Part shown: one piece after another, positions 10,178 to 21,070 of the stretch | Layout of the letters: the number at the start of each line of letters is the position of its first letter | Position numbering within the stretch: the first letter of the stretch is position 1 | Notes under the pieces: model-generated | Told to the model about the DNA's origin: nothing | The model's database searches: none | The model's input: the letters and a program-made list of their open reading frames with translations, nothing else | Assembly: GCF_030272615.1 (NCBI RefSeq) | Contig: NC_081405.1 | Location: 649,985,420-650,049,419, forward strand | DNA: 64,000 nucleotides | Direction: 5' to 3' | Origin: Cryptomeria japonica | Lineage: Eukaryota; Streptophyta; Pinopsida; Cupressales; Cupressaceae | Program-made: the position numbers and the translations under genes

Positions 10178-11151
10178 CTAGATAATAGGAGAAGAAGAAG
10201 GTCTCTTCTCTCTATAAAAAGAAGGAGGAGGAACTGCTCCATATAAAGGAGGAATTTTCGGTTTAGGAAGGAGACCAAGTCCATCATGACGAGGAGGTAT
10301 AGGTCTACTCTTAGAAGGTTTATTAGGCATAGACATAGTCACATCCATAGGAATGGGTTGGGAATCTTCTTGAGGTAAGACATTAGTTTTATCTTTCAAA
10401 GGAAGAACTTCCTTCTCAAGAACGATAGGAATATCAAGTTTGGGTGTTCTAGGTTCGCTTAGAGATAGGATCGTATCTGTTTTCCACTTTTGATAAGATT
10501 TGAAAAGATGATCACTTCGCGGAGGAAGAGACTGGAATTGTTTAGGCCAAAAATAATCAATAGGAACACTAGAAGTTCTTTCAGCTGGTTTAAAGAGACT
10601 ATGATTGACAGTAACAACTTCACCATTATGGGGAAATTTCAAACATTTGTGAATAGGAGAAGCAATAGCTTTCATGGAAGATAGCCAAGGATAGCCAAGC
10701 TTCACACGAAATTGTTCGGATGAAGGAATAATAGCAAAGCTCACATCAAGGGATTTGTTATGAACATCAATAGGTAATGTAATAGAACCAATTGCAGGAG
10801 AAGAAAATGCATCAAATCATTTCACAACCATATCTGTTTTGTCATAGATCACTTGATTCAATTGCAAAGTAAAAAGAAATTCTTCAGTAATAACATTAAC
10901 CATGCACGAAGGATCAATAAGCACTCCACGACAAGGTGTATTCTTAACTTTTGCAACTATGTATAAAGGACCATCAGGTGCCCTAATAGTTTCACTAGAA
11001 TCAAATGTGATGGAAGGTTCTTTAGGGTTTTCTTGCTGCTCTACAAAGTAATCACATTCAGAGTCATAGACACAAGACCATCAGATGATAAAGAAGAATC
11101 ACTAGCCTCAATCGCATTAGAGGTGTGAGAAGGTAGTGGATCAATAAAAAT
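10178..11151 (-). pseudogene. Aspartic-protease-like region plus proline-rich tail
   Basis: The region after gag reads RGVLIDPSCMVNVI around 10940-10900, where gypsy proteases have a D-S/T/G-x triad; here it is D-P-S, an unusual or inactive form. Downstream, VKLGYPWLSSMKAIASPIHK and CLKFPHNGEVVTV match the C-terminal flap and LG-PWL motif of plant gypsy proteases. A tail rich in P and basic residues follows (PNKPSKSRPIPPRHDGLGL). In-frame stops occur near 10815 and 11085. The enzyme would have cleaved the Gag polyprotein; the changed triad and the stops make activity unlikely. Confidence 0.6.
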
Positions 11152-12948
11152 CTAAAGATTTTGGTTAGGAGGAGCTACAGATGTGTTGCCTTTATCATTC
11201 ACTCCAGAAACAGAGATAGTATTATTATCAATCAAATCTTGAATTTTACCCTTTAAAGAAAAACATTTTTCAGTATCATGCCCAGGCTGACGATGAAATT
11301 GACAAAAAGCTTTGTTATCAAAATAAGGTGAAGTAATCTTTGCAGGATCTATTTGCCTTATAGGAGGGAGAGTAAGCACATTTTGTTCCAATAACTTATT
11401 CATAATACTATGCAATGATTCATTCAAAGGAGTATACTTTCTTTCTTTCTTGAAAAACTTAGAAATAGGAGGCACACCTGATGCTGCATTCACATTGTTG
11501 TTGATGATGTTTTCATTGAATTTGATGGAATCTCTATTTGGTTTAAACTTTCCAAATGGTTGTTGACTGCTATCACCCTTATCACTCAGAGCCATAGGAT
11601 GTGATTGTTCCATTTGACTCACAGTAAGTTGATAATTGTGAAGAGTCGCACACAACTATTGGAAAGAAGTAAACTCAGAAAACAGAAGTTTGTCTTGAAT
11701 ATCTTTTTGTAAATTAGAAATAAAGATTCTTTGAATATCATTATCAGGCACTGGAAAAGAAATTTGAGCATACAAATGCTTATATCTACCAATGAAATCA
11801 GTCACTTTTTCTTTAACACCTTGTTTACAATGCATTAAATCAATCAAAGTAACTTTAGGACTTATATTGTTTTGAAATTGTTGAATGAAAGCATTTGCAA
11901 GTTGTTCGAAAGAAGTAATAGAATAAGAAGGCAATGAGCAATACCATTGTAGGGCTTTGTCTCTTAATGTTCTAGTAAACAGTTTTGCAAGCAACCTTTG
12001 GTCATAAGCAAAATCGGTACATATTGTTTGAAAAGTCTTAACATGTGTTAGAGGATCACCTTTACCATTATAAAGCTCCAAATGCGGGATTTCAACATGT
12101 TTAGGAGGGATAGCTCGAACAATGTCAAGAGAAAGTGGGCTCGCAACATCAAATGTGGGCACACTAAACTTAGATTGATTCATAGAGGCAATTTGTTGTT
12201 GTAAAGAAGAGACAGTTTGTGCAAGATTGTTAATGGTCGCTTCAGTCGAAGAATTCATATTAGATGTGTTAGATTGAGATGGAGGTGTTATGTTATTGAA
12301 AGAAGGTAAAGAGTAAGGTGGCGGGACACTATGATAGTTAGTCATAGGAGAGGATTGGACAGGAGGAACACTACAAGGAGGAATGGAATGATTGAATGAA
12401 TTGCCCCCTTGCGTCATGTTCATTTGTGAAGATGTAATAGGAACACTCATTGAAGGAATGAATGAAGAAGTTGGATTGAATGAAGGAAGAGGGTTAATTG
12501 AAGAAGAGGGATTGCCCCCATGACTAGTGATCATAGGGGGAATGTCTTGTATAGAAGTAGTCATTATGTTTGATGTAAAGGTAGGTATGCTAGCAATAGA
12601 AGTTGTTAAAGGAATATAATGATTAACTTGAGTGGGAGGTTGTGTATAACCTAAAGTTTCAGCACAACTCTTCATAGGCATCACATTCGAATCCACAATG
12701 TGTGCAATACCACGCAAAATATCAATTCCATTCTTATCACTTTGAAGCATATGTTTTAGACCCTCAATTAAAGGAAGAGCTTGACTATCGGGGTATTCTT
12801 GAGACATCCATTGTCGAAAATCGTCAAATTGGTTATCCAATTTCGCAAGTTGTTCTACAGAAACCTCATGGAGAGCTTCTTCATCATTAGGAGGATTAGA
12901 AGAATTACCCATGTCCTTGTTAAAAGGGCTATTCAAATTAGGTTCCAT
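11152..12948 (-). pseudogene. Ty3/gypsy Gag with one in-frame TAG
   Basis: Starts at ATG 12948-12946 (MEPNLNSPFNKD). Residues about 30-260 are low-complexity P/S/N/T-rich. A typical retrotransposon Gag domain follows: LELYNGKGDPLTHVKTFQ, DKALQWYCSLPSYSITSFEQL, FIQQFQ, LMHCKQGVKEKVTDFIGRY. A single TAG at 11658-11656 interrupts the frame; the sequence on both sides is in the same frame, where a glutamine codon would fit. After it comes CQFHRQPGHDTEKCFSLK, the C-x2-H-x4-H-x4-C finger found in this Gag lineage. The protein would build the particle and bind RNA. The stop could be decay (C to T) or, less likely, a readthrough site. Confidence 0.85.
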
Positions 12949-14199
12949 CTCCTCGGTAATTAAACCTCGGAAAGACTTAATTCTACGGCTTCATCTAATA
13001 GGAATAGTGTAAGTAGGGCTTATTGTTGTAAAACTCATGCACTAGAAAGGGAGAGAAGATTTTGAATTTTAGAGGTAGCAAATTTCAGTAAAATTAGCCA
13101 ATCTCCTAGATTTAAGCTGTTAAATGCAATCATGACAATCTCCCGAAATTTCGGAAAAAACGTCAAGGACCGTGGCAGTCGGAGTGCACACGGTCCTCGC
13201 AACTTTTTTTGAAATTTGCAGGGATGAAAGTTATGATGATTTTAAAGCTAACCTGAAAAAAATGAGTGATTTTACGATCTATAGATAGGCCAAATTAAAG
13301 TTGCAATCTCAAAATTGAACACTACCAAGATTGTCGAAAAATGCAAAATTTGAATTTTGAAAAAGAGAGGGAAACTGAAATTTTGAATTTTATGATTTTA
13401 GAGGGAATACCAAAAGCAATGCAAGTTTTGAATTTTAAAAGTTGACTCAATTTCACGCAATATTCAATTTTGAATGCGGAAATCAAAGTTGTTGTAATTA
13501 AGCACTTAATTTCAAAAGTCACAAATTGTAAGAATTTGAATAAAGCACTGAAATTTTGAATGAATGCAAACACACTTTTCAGATTTAGGACAGTAAGAAC
13601 ACAATTTTGACACAAAATTTCAATTTCAATGATTTTTGAATGATTAGAGGCCTTAAACCAAGCAATCACAAGACCAACTTTGACTATAATTTTGAAAGTG
13701 TTAGAATTGATAAAATCAGCCAAAATTCTGGATTTTAGCAGAAAAATACAATAAGATCTAGCTCCCGAAATTTTGAAAAAAATGTCGGGGACGATGGCGC
13801 TCGGAGTGCACACTGTCCTCGCAACTTTTTTCCAAATTTTCAGGGATGAAAGATATTGTGATTTTATTGTGGAATCCAAAGTTACAGCTGATTTGGAGAT
13901 GTTTTGATCAGTGAAATTGTCGGACAAAGGTTGAATCAAGAGGGTTTCAAAAATTAGGGTTTTGACACTTAACCACTTAATTTTCAGAATTAAAGCACAA
14001 ATATGAATTGATAATTTGTAATAGAAGGGTAGATCTGAAACAAGCATTAACAATTAAATATTTCACAAGTTCAATTACTAAAAAGAAATTTTAGGGTTTT
14101 TATGCAATCACCTCTAAAATTTGCAAAAGATCAAACATGGAAATGTAATCAAAGAATCAAATTCTCAGATCTAACCATGAATAATTAGAAAGGATGTTC
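12949..14199 (-). other. Long untranslated leader of the Gag-only element
   Basis: 1.25 kb between primer site and gag start, without a supported gene. It carries two copies of a block of about 110 bp (about 13135-13240 and 13760-13865). Each contains CCCGAAATTT, a GGAC..GTCC hairpin-prone segment (13167-13196; 13787-13820), GCAACTTTTTT and CAGGGATGAAAG. The same hairpin-like segment occurs once in each LTR of this family. Confidence 0.6.
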
Positions 14200-14217
14200 A
14201 CGTCAAGTTCACCAAAA
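14200..14217 (-). other. Primer binding site, unusual tRNA, Gag-only element
   Basis: Minus strand, directly after the LTR: TTTTGGTGAACTTGACGTGA. It begins TGG as a tRNA 3'-CCA complement should. The family G element has nearly the same site (62481). It is not the initiator Met-tRNA site used by the copia-type elements; I could not name the tRNA. Confidence 0.6.
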
Positions 14218-15521
14218 TGTAAAACAGAAAATCGATCGAACCCTAGTTGCCCTCCCCTCTTCCAACTCCAAGGAGAGAGAAGGAAGGTTACTAGGGTTGA
14301 TGGTTTTCACTTAGGGGAGACTTTACATTCAAAAGAGGGGTTGCAACCCACAAGATCCAATCCCACGCAATGTAAGATTGGATTCTAAATGAGTTTCAAG
14401 GGTTAAGATAGCAAGGCTACCCTCTTTTGTAAAGAATGTGCATAGAATGATTAAGCTAGGAATGCATAGAAAGTGAGAAAGATTTGCTTATAAACTGAGA
14501 TAGGGATATAGGATGAAGCTGCAGACCTGGAATTAGCAGTAAAATGTCAATACGGCGCTGTCCTGTAAATTTGAGCAAAAGTTGACGGGACGATGGCGCC
14601 CGGCGTGCACACGGTCCTCCGAAAAATCCGCAAAACAAAGGGGGATCTGTTCGTCTCTGCACAAGGATTCCAGATCTTCAATTTCAGCCGCGTACCTGCA
14701 ACCTACACACAGAAAAGCGAAGACGATTGGGGGGTTAGGGATTAGGGGTTTGCCTTTAGGTCAAACCCCGGTTTTGGAATTAACCAAGAAATGAGAAATG
14801 TTGTAAGTGTAAATGTCTGTAATGTAAAACAAGTACTAATACCTTGTTGTAAGGATGTTTGTATCCTTATGTACGAAGGTATAGATGTTGTTGTATGTTG
14901 TATGTTGTAGTAGTATGTAGTAAGTGATCTCCTCTTCAATGGTTGAATCCTTGTCTTGAATGCAACACTTAGCCTTGAATGGAGACTTAGAATGATCAAT
15001 TGCTTGAAGGAATGTTTGAATGCTTAAATGCTTGAATGTTTGAGTATAGTTTCCACGCCTTTTCCATCTTCTCTCATCTTCCCAAATGAGAGAGAAAAAT
15101 GTAGTTTATATACTTGTCAATTAGGGCTGATAGACTGATTTTCCCGACCTTAGGCCGACCAGGAAAGATAATTTCCAATTTGCAAACAAAAAGACCCGAA
15201 GTCCCATAGGAGACCGGGCCCAAAATAGGGCCAGGGACCAGGGCGCTGGGCGCCATGGTCCTGGGGGACCAGGGCGCTGGGCGCCATGGTCCTGGGGGAC
15301 CAGGGCGCTGGGCACCCTGGTCCTGAAGGACCAGGGCGTTGGGCACCCTGGTCCTGAAGGACCAGGGTGCTGGGTGCTCTGGTCCCACCTCCCAAGACAG
15401 CAGGGTGCAAGGAGGATTAGGCCAGGGTGCTTGCAAAATGCAGTTTTTGGTGTCGTGGACAAGTTTCGAGGTCTCCATTCAGGTTCCGTGTTGCGTCACC
15501 ATCATGAAGACCGAAATGTAG
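14218..15521 (-). mobile_element. 5' LTR of the Gag-only element, truncated at its outer end
   Basis: Matches 7603-8880 but lacks the outermost bases (about 36 bp including the TGTAGCG end). It has five instead of three 31-bp minisatellite units (15236-15390). TATA-like box at 15112-15105 on the minus strand. The break lies at TAG followed by GGAAGC, which fits a small deletion between a TAG in the LTR and the TAG of the target-site duplication. Confidence 0.85.
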
Positions 15522-17146
15522 GGAAGCTCATAGCCCATGGGGTTTTTATGGATGTGGACCTGCTAACCCAGATCACACACAATTATGATCCTGTTGCTAG
15601 ATGTGTGAGGAATGTCAATGGAGGAGCCCTGATAGAAATCAATGATGATCAATTCAGGAATGTTTTAAAGCTTAGTGAGGCATCAAATTAATTAGAGCCT
15701 ATTGATTTTGAAACATTGGCCCAGGTTTATGATGTGCAGAAAGATCACCTTAGGAGTGGCACTTTGAAGGAGTTTTTTGTTAAAATAGGAGGGTTAACTG
15801 TAGTGGGCCCTAGCACCATGGAACCCTTCTCCCTGAATTTGTTCACTATTAGGTCCAAAGGCATGTATTGGGCACTATGTCATATCCTTGGGGAAGATGT
15901 TAAAACAGCCATGTCAGCCCATTATATGTTAATGATGGCACAGATTTTGAACCCCTCTCTAGCAGTGACATTTGATTATGTACCTTACCTCACCGATGCA
16001 ATTCATGCAAGGCTTGCAGGGATAAAAAATGCTAAGGTGGATAGACCTCTTGAATGGTATTCTCTTCTAATGCACATATTTGTGTTCAAAGGATCTGATT
16101 ATTTTGCTAAGGAAATGGATTTGATAAAAAAAAAGGAACGTGAGGAGATATTCGTGCAACTATGGAGCACAATTTTGTCTTGGGATAGAGAGGACTCGAG
16201 TTATTTGAAGTTAGATAGATTCTTTGCACCTAGGCTTAGGATTCTTATATGCCCACACAACCCTAGGATCCCAAAGGCTCTTTTGGAGTTCCTCGGGCCT
16301 AAGGAGTTTGCTAAAGGTATTAAGATTGTTCATAATTGGGGTGGTATGTATTTGTACGTTGTTTCTACAGTTTTCAGAGTATATGGTTTTAGAGGCATTC
16401 CATTTTTATTGCCTTATCAAGTCCCATTGAAAATAGGGATTGCAGAGATCTTAAGGCAGATTGGAGGTGTGCAAGAGGTAGAGCTAACAAATGGGGGTAA
16501 AGGGACTATTTTCCCAACTGTTACCATGGCCCATCAATTTGTGATCACTAAAGGTGGTTGGAAATTTTTTGATGACTTTTTTCAACTGTATAGGTTGTCT
16601 ACTGCAGTAACCAGGTTTGCTGACCCTCAAGATTTTTTCAACGGTATGTTCAGGAGAAGAGTAGCATGCAAAGGTAGGCCACACCAATTTCATTTCCCTG
16701 AGGACCTAATTAGAAATGAATTCAGTTTGGATGAGAAAGAATTGAGGAAAGAAAAGTGGGTGGCATACAAAAAGGGTATGAATTTCACTCATCAATTTGA
16801 TAGCAGTTATGACCCTCTTTCTAGCTTCAACCCCTTTGAGGAAAAGATCAATTTTTTAATTCTTTACTTTGAAGATTTAATGCAAACTCTGAAAGAAAAG
16901 AGGGAGGCTATAATAAGAGATAACCCTAACAAGGCTAAGTTAGTTCTAACTAAGTGTGCCTTTGCTAAAGCCATCCCTCCCAGTGATTATGTGATGCACA
17001 AGAGGTCAAAATATAGTGTATTGATGCCAGTAACAAGTGAACCTTCCACTTCAAGAGGGAAGAGAACAATTGAAGATGTCATTGACATCCAAGAATAAAC
17101 TAAAAGGCAAAGGGTGGGGAAAGAGGTGCAAGCAGATGAATCTTTG
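15522..17146 (+). pseudogene. X-type retroelement protein of unknown function, central part, one stop codon
   Basis: One reading frame spans the whole segment apart from a TAA at 15689-15691 and the TAA at 17096-17098; the 460-codon stretch 15716-17098 is the longest open frame in the window. I do not recognise a named domain. By eye it shares blocks with the gene at 37608-39187: ALIEINDDQF / MLVEINRETM, FDYVPYL / FDYYPYL, and FRVYGFRGIPFLLP / YIRVGGFEGDPFKLP. The C-terminal part becomes low-complexity and basic (KRQRVGKEVQ). The frame reaches exactly to the family G LTR at 17147, and the continuing frame is found at 61070 on the minus strand. Upstream it is cut by the element at 7603-15521. 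Probably a structural or cargo protein of a retroelement without RT. Confidence 0.6.
17142..17146 (+). other. Target-site duplication candidate (CTTTG) of family G
   Basis: The five bases beside the LTR are CTTTG. The bases beside the other family G LTR (61066-61070), read on the minus strand, are CTTCG, four of five identical. Confidence 0.5.
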
Positions 17147-18553
17147 TGATGCTCTGCAAAAAGGGAAGGTTTGTCAATGATAACAAAACACAAACAAGAA
17201 GAAAAGCCAAGTTGTTAGTGTCAGAAATCATAAACAAAATACTTTCCGACACAAGCATATCAAAAGAAATACCAAAAGCATGATAGAATGTCTAACTAGG
17301 AAGGTAAATATGATGAGGCATCTCCAAATACCTCCTAACATGCTCTTGGCTTCTTTTCCTTTGTTCCTCTCCTCTCCAAGTTCCAAAATAGTGTAGCTCT
17401 CAGCAGCTTTATGCACTATGGATGCTTATGGAGGTTTGAGATTGAAGTATTTTCTCTAAATGTGAATAAAAAGCTAATACTATGCTATTGATACTAAAAT
17501 GATTTATTTTAACCAAAATGACAAGATATTAGTTGATTATGCTAAAATGCTCTCTCAAAATGCCTATAGCTTAAATGCATACAAGTTTTCAAGATCTAGA
17601 TTATGAATAAATGAGCTCTATTTATAAGAAAAATGGAGCAATGGATGGTTGAGATTGAGTAATCTCAACAAGGGTCAAGATTGAATGATTCCAAATCCAT
17701 GTGAGGGCTTTCAACCCAATCCCAGGATGACAAGTGTCAATGTGAGATAGGTTGAGAGGAGAGGGAATAAGCATTAAATGCTTGACATGACTTTGGGAGT
17801 TAAGGTCAAGGTTAGTTGAATGAATAAACTCTTTATTCAAAGAATAAAGCTTTTATCCAATGGATAAACTCTTGTGCAAAAGCAAAAGGGATAAACATGG
17901 TCAAAGCAATAAATGCTTGAGGAGACACATGAGTGCAAGTTGAAATAACCATAAATGGTTATATAAGAGTCATTAATGGTCATGTAAGAGCCATTAGTGG
18001 TTTTGGAAGACTTTGGAGGTTAAATTGTTGAACACACAAAGCATTGAATGTTTTTCAAAAACTTTGGAGTCTTTGAGAAGTGACTTAAAGTTGCTTAGGA
18101 ATGTGACAATAATTAGGGAATGGATTAGGCTAATTAGGAAGGGGTTAGAAGAATCTAGAAGGGGGTTGAGGAATGCAATTGGATTTGGTGGGTGAGGGAA
18201 AATAGGATTTTTATTTAAAATAAATTAATTTATTTCAATAAATGTGTGCAAGTTGTATTTGTAGGAAAATGCAAGTGGGGGGATAAATGATTTAAATAAA
18301 TGTTTTACTTAATTTATTTAGAAGAGGAAAAAGGGGGATTTAATTAAATAAATAGATTTTATTCATTTAATTGATTGTGAATTTGGTTTAATGAATTAAT
18401 TAAAATAAATTGAATAATTTATTTAATTAATAGGAGAATGTTTGAAGATGAATTAATTAAATATTAATTTAATTAACTGATGGCTAGTGGATTTTTAATC
18501 AAATAAATACAAAATATTCATTTAATTAAAATGGACATATTTGTGGGACTACA
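17147..18553 (-). mobile_element. Family G LTR, 3' LTR of a minus-strand element
   Basis: 1407 bp, minus strand TGTAGTCCCAC ... GCAGAGCATCA. It is an inverted copy of 61071-62478 (1408 bp). A polypurine tract (AAAGAGGGGCAAA) precedes it on the minus strand at 18554-18569, so it is the 3' LTR. TATA-like box TATAAATA at 17626-17619 (minus). AT-rich region with many TTAATTAAAT-like stretches at 18200-18540. It interrupts the X reading frame at 17146. Confidence 0.85.
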
Positions 18554-18569
18554 TTTGCCCCTCTTTGAG
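18554..18569 (-). other. Polypurine tract of family G
   Basis: Minus strand CTCAAAGAGGGGCAAA directly abuts the LTR start TGTAGTCC. Confidence 0.75.
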
Positions 18570-19112
18570 ACGGTGCGGTTTATCGCGTCATTTCAAAGAA
18601 AGAAAAACTGATGTGAAGAAATGCCCCATAAAATGTAAATTTAATGGGTAGTATGCCCCCTTGAGAGATGTGCCGAAATTTTTTGAAAATTCGGGCAATC
18701 TCTCGAAAAAGAATGAAAATTGGCAGGGTGGTAGAAGAGAAGAAGTTAGCAATACTGGTGAAAAATAGAAGAAATCGGGGGGAAAATGGAGAAATGGGGG
18801 GCTCGAGAAGTGCACGGGGACCACGACGGTGAGCGGGGGAAAAGTTACAGTGACGACGAAGGGTTTAAATGGGGAGAAAGGGGTGAAAACATGATCATTT
18901 GTTACCGCGACTAGTGTGACACTATAGCTCTAACAATGACTTTTGAGAGGAGCGAGCAGGAGTCAGGATGCTGGTACCAGTAGCAGAGCACCATTTCGAG
19001 TGATTTCATCGGTTCCAGTGGCCAGATGACTATGGACCAGCGGTACGCAAATTTAAAATTTTGGATTTTATGCATTTTTTATATGTTTTTTGCTGAGTCC
19101 AAGTTGAGTCGG

Positions 19113-19410
19113 GACAATAGCGCTAAAACTATGTTTTGGCGCTATTGTCCAATTAACTAACGCTATTGTGCTGCAATGGCGCTATTGTGGTGTTGTTTAA
19201 GCGCTTTTGAAAATTTTAGCGCTATTGTAGGCTTGCTTAGGCACTATTGTTTGATGAGCGCTATTGAGGGGTCAATTGAGCACTTTTGTTTTTAAGCAGT
19301 GCTATTGTATAGTTGTTGTAGTGTGTTTGTAGTTTTAGCATTTTTGCATAGCTGATTAAGCGCTTTTGTTAGGGGTTTAGCGTTATTTGTCAAGAAGTAG
19401 CACTTTTATT
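19113..19410 (+). repeat. Phased array of about 14 GCGCTATTGT motifs, 20-bp spacing
   Basis: Copies or one- to three-base variants of GCGCTATTGT start at 19139, 19160, 19179, 19201, 19219, 19241, 19258, 19280, 19299, 19319, 19336, 19358, 19378 and 19398, a mean spacing of about 20 bp; an inverted copy lies at 19114. The bases between motifs are not conserved, so it is not a simple satellite. The array lies upstream of the PMD gene relic (19701). A second array occurs at 62597-62827, in the leader of the family G element. The rest of 18570-19700 shows no gene. Confidence 0.8.
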
Positions 19411-19700
19411 TGTAAGATAATGGATGCCTCAGTTTGTGTGAAAAATATCTCCCGATGCCAAAGATGGATGGATAGAGATGTGAAGTGGGAGTTGTTTTGA
19501 ACCATAGTAGCCTGATGAGACTTAGGTCATTAGAATAAATGTTTGTTGAAGTCTAGGTGTGCCATGATTGCTTACCTGTTGAGACTTGAAGATACTTGAT
19601 CAGAGTATCTGTTGATAGTCTTAGGTTTAAACTTAACAAAGTTTGAAAATAAAACAACTGATGATGATTGATTGATGCCCGTGTGTAGAAAGATCTACAT

Positions 19701-21070
19701 GTGTTGCAATTATGTGAGAGACATCCAGTGACACAAGAGTTGCAGGATCGACTAACAAAGGTCGAGATCGACTATATTGTAGCTACTGGTTTATACGATG
19801 TGATGCACATGCCCGTGATTCAGATGAATCACGGATTGTTTACCACGTTAGCAAAGCACTGGCACAATGAGACGTGCACATTTCACCTTGCGCAGGGGGA
19901 GATGACAGTGACCCTGGAGGATGTGTGGTGTATCCTACATATTTTGATTCAGGGGGAGCTGGTCACATACAATAGATCATGGGGGACTCTAGCAGTACAG
20001 AGATTCTTTGATGAGGAAGTGTTAATTGATGATGGCTCCATTGCCTAGGAGAATATTGCTGTGTTATACGAGCCTTTACCAGCAGTTTTGTCCAGCATTG
20101 TTGGAGGAGTACTATGTCCTGATAGGCACTCGCATGGTCTGGCCGTCGGATGGGGACAGGTGATAGAGCAGATGATTACAGAGGGGACCCAATTTTCCTA
20201 AGGACCGTGCGCACTGGCACACCTATATCAGGAGTTGCATGAGGTGGTATACCGCAGGAGGGGCTCATTAGCAGTGGGAGTGACGTTGCTACATATTTGG
20301 GTGTGGGAGCATTTACCAGTGACTCGACCAGTCAGTCTCAGATTCCAAGCAGTGGACCAGCCGTATATGTTTATGTATAGTGGTATGATGAGTCAACCCC
20401 ACCTAGGGAAGTAAGAGTGGTGGCGGCGGGCGTTGGATGATCTTGATGCAGTGATATGGAGACCCTATCTAGAGTGTGAACCCTGGGATGATGATGCAGA
20501 GGCACTGTTATATGTATTTATGACCCGATTCCTCATTGGGAGGACCACATATCATGTAGAGAGACAAGTGTCAGGTAGAGTGATGAGGCAGTTTGGACGG
20601 CAGCAGGGACTGCCTAGGAGATCAGGGGAGTATGCTAGAGTGGTCTAAGAGAGATATGCATGGGGATCAGTACTATCATATGATCGGGCACTGGTAGAGT
20701 TTTGAATGTTGCAGGTGAGACCTTGGGACATATGACTAAGGGTGGTGGACGCAGGGGTATCAGATGAGTATACGCAGTACATGGCGGCCCATCCGATTCT
20801 TCGGATATCAGATCCGATGGAGCTGATGCCCAATTTTGAGGATGATAAGGGACAAAGATGGAGGAGGAGAGGGGGGCGAGGACCTATGGTAGCTGGATGA
20901 GGGAGAGGAGATGGTGGAGGTGGATGAGGAGGGGATGGAGGAGGAGGGGGGGATTGCAGAGGTGGTGGTGGTGGTGGAGGAGGTGGTGGGTTGGACAGTC
21001 AGATCTAGCAGAGAGGGAGAGGCAGATTACCACTGCAGATATCACAGGGAGTGTTGATGTAAGGAGGAGT
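19701..21070 (+). pseudogene. Plant mobile domain (PMD) protein relic
   Basis: The first block (19701-20048) contains FTTLAKHWHNETCTFHL and GEMTVTLEDVWCILHI, the core signature of the plant mobile domain found in MAIN/MAIL-type proteins and in many transposable elements. After a stop at 20046 come ALAHLYQELHEVVYRR, LLHIWVWEHLPVTRP, VIWRPYLECEPWDDD and RQFGRQQGLP, the expected later PMD blocks, split by stops near 20200 and 20413. The tail (20850-21000) is GGA/GGT-rich low complexity, followed to about 21360 by a broken coiled-coil-like segment (RESELTVVLQERD). On the strand opposite to the family G LTR; it may be an antisense gene of that element. Function unknown; host PMD proteins act in silencing and meristem integrity. 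Confidence 0.75.

Larger units (their letters stand above)
7603..15521 (-). mobile_element. LTR retrotransposon with Gag and protease-like region only (TR-GAG-like, non-autonomous)
   Basis: Two LTRs (7603-8880 and 14218-15521) flank a 5.3-kb minus-strand interior. It has a primer site at 14200-14217, a 1.3-kb leader, a gag gene (12948-11152), a protease-like/proline-rich region (11150-9614), 0.7 kb of non-coding sequence and a polypurine tract at 8881-8895. No RT, RNase H or integrase motif is present on either strand, so the element must have relied on enzymes from a related autonomous gypsy element. A solo LTR of the same family lies at 55684-56957. The Gag type places it with Ty3/gypsy. 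Insertion split the X gene (7342-7602 / 15522-17146). Confidence 0.85.

Noticed and set aside
11656-11658. TAG in gag as a programmed readthrough site
   Set aside because: It lies before the zinc finger of Gag and not at a gag-pol border, and the element has other stops; decay is simpler. Not excluded.
15074-15521. Overlapping proline/glycine-rich open frames on both strands
   Set aside because: They come from the 31-bp GC-rich minisatellite in the LTR and recur in the other copies (8459-8641; 56535-56971).
19113-19410. Phased GCGCTATTGT motifs as a CRISPR-like array
   Set aside because: The repeated motif is only 10 bp and varies, spacers are about 10 bp, and there is no associated gene.
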